Shown one piece after another: positions 61,464 through 64,000 of a stretch of 64,000 nucleotides of DNA (positions are counted from its first letter, which is position 1; every line of letters begins with the position of its first letter). This DNA comes from Nageia nagi. Its lineage: Eukaryota > Pinophyta. Location: NCBI GenBank assembly GCA_050084985.1, contig JBITNC010000001.1, forward strand, positions 69,378,001 to 69,442,000. Direction: 5' to 3'. The notes below the pieces were generated by a model. It saw nothing but the letters and a program-made list of their open reading frames with translations. It ran no database searches and was not told where the DNA came from. Made by a program: the position numbers and the translations under genes.

Positions 61464-62100
61464 AGCTGGGCGGTGGCAGGTGGCCGCGCGTTTTAAAAAC
61501 GTGAAGTTGACCCCCCAATATGTAAATTTAATAAAATTTATACAATATTAATTTTTTTAATCGTGATCCCCCTATGTTGTTTTAAACGAAATCAAAATAG
61601 CCAAGAATTATATATATATATATTTTTGACAATATTTTAACGAATTTAAAATAAAAAAAATATATATGTTGGATTTATATTTTAAACAGATTTTTAAAAT
61701 ATAGATATATATATTTTGGATAAAAAATATATATATAAGTTTTGTTTTAATTCTTTTAAACAAAGTTAAAAACAAAAACATATTATTGTGCCCTTAAAAA
61801 AAAATTGTCCTCCTCTTTATTTCAACAAAAAAAATTGCACCTTCCTCCTTTTTTTTGATATTGTTCACAAAAGACTATTGTAAAAAATCTTTTCAACAAG
61901 ATGTTAGCATAATATATTTTTGCTCAAAAGAAAAAAAATTCTTTGTACATTAAAATTAGATTACTAACATAAAAGTTTGTTAGTAAGAAGAGAATAGCAA
62001 AAATATATTATGGTATTGCTAAGACATTAAGCTAGCATAATCATACAAAAGATTAGTATCATAATGAACTTTGTTAAAGAAGGATAGAAGGTTATACCTT
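61464..62100 (-). other. Element I interior of unknown origin with a GC-rich start
   Basis: Begins with a GC-rich patch (gctgggcggtggcaggtggc, about 61465-61491), unlike the rest of the window, then very AT-rich DNA with ATATAT runs (61609-61740). It replaces the deleted gag-pol part between leader and RT fragment. I recognise nothing coding in it. Confidence 0.6.
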
Positions 62101-62242
62101 TGCAAACCTTTTACCTCACAATGAAGAATGAAGATCTCCAAAGTTGAGAAGGATGAAGCACTTCCAAGATGTAGCTTCCACACCAAAAGAGCTTCCACAA
62201 CAAGGAGAGCTTCAACACAAAGAAGTAGAGCTTCCAGAACAA
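62101..62242 (-). other. Element I leader with GGAAGCTC repeats
   Basis: On the sense strand, versions of TGGAAGCTCT recur about four times between the primer site and about 62160. The segment is non-coding leader next to the primer site. Confidence 0.6.
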
Positions 62243-62255
62243 GGCTCTGATACCA
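62243..62255 (-). other. Element I primer-binding site
   Basis: Plus strand ggctctgatacca, the complement of the Met-tRNA match TGGTATCAGAGCC, two bases from the 5' LTR. Confidence 0.93.
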
Positions 62256-62257
62256 AA

Positions 62258-62755
62258 TGAAGGATTTGAACTAGATCTAAATAAATCCTCTAGGACCTTA
62301 GACTAGGAAACTCAAGATAACACATCTATAATTCTAAGAACATCATTCACACAATATGACACCAATATAATGTGGTTCCTCCCTCCTTGGGAGTACATCC
62401 ACAACTAGCTCTCTTATTCTCAAATCTATGTCTCTCTTACAACTATTCTCTAGTTCTCTCCTACACAACCAAGTAGAGTAATCTTACTCAAAACTTAGAT
62501 ATCTTTACATGAGGAGAGGCCCTCTATTTATAGGTTGAGAGCACCTCCCTAACCTTCCTTTAACCCAAGGGTTAGGTTAGGGTTACATTAAATGTACCAC
62601 CAAACTTCAACCTACCAACTAACTCCTTTGGTAAAGTCAAAGTCTATACATTAAAGAATTCTATTAATCATTTAAGGTATCTACATACCCTTAAGTGATT
62701 AATTGAATTTACAAGGAGTCTAGATATTCACAATATTTCATTACAATATCTAACA
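62258..62755 (-). repeat. Element I 5' LTR
   Basis: 498 bp, TGAAGG...TATCTAACA, followed by target duplication ATCTT. Confidence 0.95.
62525..62532 (-). promoter_or_regulatory. Element I TATA box
   Basis: TATAAATA on the sense strand in the 5' LTR (tatttata on the plus strand), kept in the other LTR copies of the family. Confidence 0.65.
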
Positions 62756-64000
62756 ATCTTGCCTTGTATTTTTCAATTTTTCCATCAGAATTGTACTTGA
62801 CCTTGTATATCCATTTATTTCCAATCACATTTTTCTCATTGGGATAAGGAACCAAATCCCAAGTTTCATTTTTCATGAGCACCTCATACTCAACTTTCAT
62901 AGCTTCCATCCAACACTCTTGCTTGGAAGCTTCTTTGAAGGTTGATGGCTCATGTGTATTATCAATTTTGGCAAATAAAGAGTTATTCAAGGTCATACTC
63001 CTTGTAATTCTCTGTGCTGGAGAATTTTGCTCTTGTGGTGACTTCTCTACATGATCATCCAACCAGTTAGGTGCAGGCGAAGAATCATCTGTATCAGACA
63101 CCTTAGCATGAGAGGTCGTATCCTCAGAAAATTCATTGAACTTGACATCCCTAGAAACAAAGACTATTTTATGGGATGAAGAGTAGATCCTGTAACCTCT
63201 ATGCTGATTATCATACCCCACAAAGATGCATTTTTCTGACCGTTTATCTAGCTTCTTTCTTTTCTCTGAGGTAATGAAGGCAAATGCATCACAACCGAAG
63301 ACCCTGAAGTGTGAGAGGTTAGGTTTCTTTCCTGTCCATGCTTCATATGGAGTTTTACCTTCAACTACCTTAGTAGGACACCTATTTAGGGTGTGAATAG
63401 CAGTGTGAACAGCTTCGCCCCATAAGAAACTAGGAAGGTTACCCAACATGCATCTTGCCATTTCCATAATGGTGCGATTCTTCCTTTCAGCAACTCCATT
63501 TTGCTGAGGGGTGTAAGGGATTGTGAATTGTCACTTAATCCCATGTTTAACACAATAGTTGTTAAACTCATTGCTATTATATTCACCCCCATTATCAGAT
63601 CTCAGCATCTTGATCTTAAAATTAGTTTGATTTTCAACAAGTGCCTTGAAGTCTCTAAACCTGTCAAAAGTTTGATCCTTGTGCTCAAGTAGATAACCAA
63701 ATGTCATCCTACTGAAGTCATCAATGAATGTCAGAACATAAGAAGCTCCACCTAGTGACTTAGTCTAAAAAGGACCCATCAAATCTGAATGCACAAGCTG
63801 AAGAGGACAAGTAGCCCGAGTTGCCTTATCTTTTTCAAACTTTTGCCTATGCATCTTTCCTAGAATGCATCTTTCACAAAGACCAATTGTGGGTGAAATA
63901 TTAGGTAAACCTTCCACAAGTGCTTGAGTTTTCATATCTTGAATACTCTTGTGGTTAAGGTGCCCTAATCATTGATGCCAAAGATTACCTTTTGAACCAA
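62756..64000 (-). pseudogene. Element H integrase to RT entry, continuing off the window
   Basis: From the right edge inward: the Gag-pre-integrase site (LWHQ, stop, LGHLNHKSIQDM, then CERCILGKMH), integrase core LVHSDLMGPF (first Asp), TFIDDFSRMTFGYLLEHKD, MLRSDNGGEYNSNEF (second Asp), TPQQNGVAERKNRTIMEMARCM (Glu), the tail WTGKKPNLSHFRVFGCDAFAF, a linker with PAQRITRSM, and the RT entry up to KYKARL, where element I interrupts. Stops: TGA at 63531-63533 where Arg is expected, TAG near 63765 where Gln is expected, and TGA near 63975. The open stretch 62760-63467 is the longest. The gag side lies outside the window. Confidence 0.92.

Larger units (their letters stand above)
59352..62755 (-). 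mobile_element. Element I: young, internally deleted copia of the same family, inside H pol
   Basis: 3404 bp with two 498-bp LTRs that differ at only four positions by eye (0.8%), and a perfect 5-bp target duplication ATCTT (59347-59351 and 62756-62760). It keeps the 5' leader with primer site, a terminal RT/RNase H piece, the stem-loop array and the polypurine tract. It lacks gag, protease, integrase and most of RT. It is the youngest element in the window and cannot move without help. Confidence 0.95.
56675..64000 (-). mobile_element. Element H: Ty1/copia retrotransposon, partial (5' end beyond window)
   Basis: The 3' LTR (56675-57171), polypurine tract, stem-loop array and the RNase H/RT end of pol run leftward. 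Pol is interrupted by element I with target duplication ATCTT and continues from 62756 to the window end through RT entry, integrase and the Gag-pre-integrase zinc site. The left target site is ATTTA; the partner is outside. A few stops occur in integrase (63531-63533, about 63765, and near 63975), so H is inactive, but RT/RNase H is open over 449 codons. Confidence 0.93.

Overview
The window is AT-rich plant nuclear DNA made almost entirely of LTR retrotransposons in several stages of decay, nested up to three deep. I see no intact host gene and no rRNA, tRNA or CRISPR. The elements are plant Ty1/copia and Ty3/gypsy types: initiator-Met-tRNA primer sites, a chromovirus-type pol, a Tat-like gypsy RT, and a degraded plant-mobile-domain reading frame. 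This suits a large, repeat-bloated seed-plant genome. A gymnosperm is plausible but not provable from sequence alone.

Layout. 1-12.8 kb: a very decayed plus-strand reading frame, probably an extra ORF of a gypsy element, whose 3' part plus downstream DNA is repeated in tandem (two units of about 4.85 kb). 15.1-40.25 kb: a minus-strand Tat-like gypsy element (A) with about 1.97-kb LTRs, split by a plus-strand element (B, 22093-34901). B itself holds a sister element (C, 24140-27922) and a minus-strand copia (D, 27982-33251). 40.3-45.3 kb: eroded copia fragments and unassigned DNA. 45.3-51.3 kb: a plus-strand chromovirus-type gypsy (E). 51.3-56.7 kb: mostly unassigned DNA ending in a plant-mobile-domain pseudogene, cut by copia H. 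56.7-64 kb: minus-strand copia H, which runs off the window and is interrupted inside pol by a young, internally deleted copy of the same family (I, 59352-62755).

The most interesting system is the B/C family. Both are short-LTR elements with a primer site and polypurine tract but no pol. Each carries one long reading frame: a copia Gag-like N-terminus, an acidic repeat-bearing middle and a conserved Cys-rich domain I do not recognise. When C and D (each with one target duplication) are left out of B, the frame in B is continuous for 589 codons except for one TAG. C carries different lesions, so the frame was probably open when each copy inserted. This looks like a non-autonomous, Gag-bearing retroelement that must borrow pol from a copia element.

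A second notable signal is a tandem array of stem-loops downstream of pol in copia H and I (5 and 7 units), with paired compensating changes between units. Relative ages from LTR divergence counted by eye: I (4 of 498) is youngest; B, C and D are intermediate; E is older (about 9%); A is oldest.
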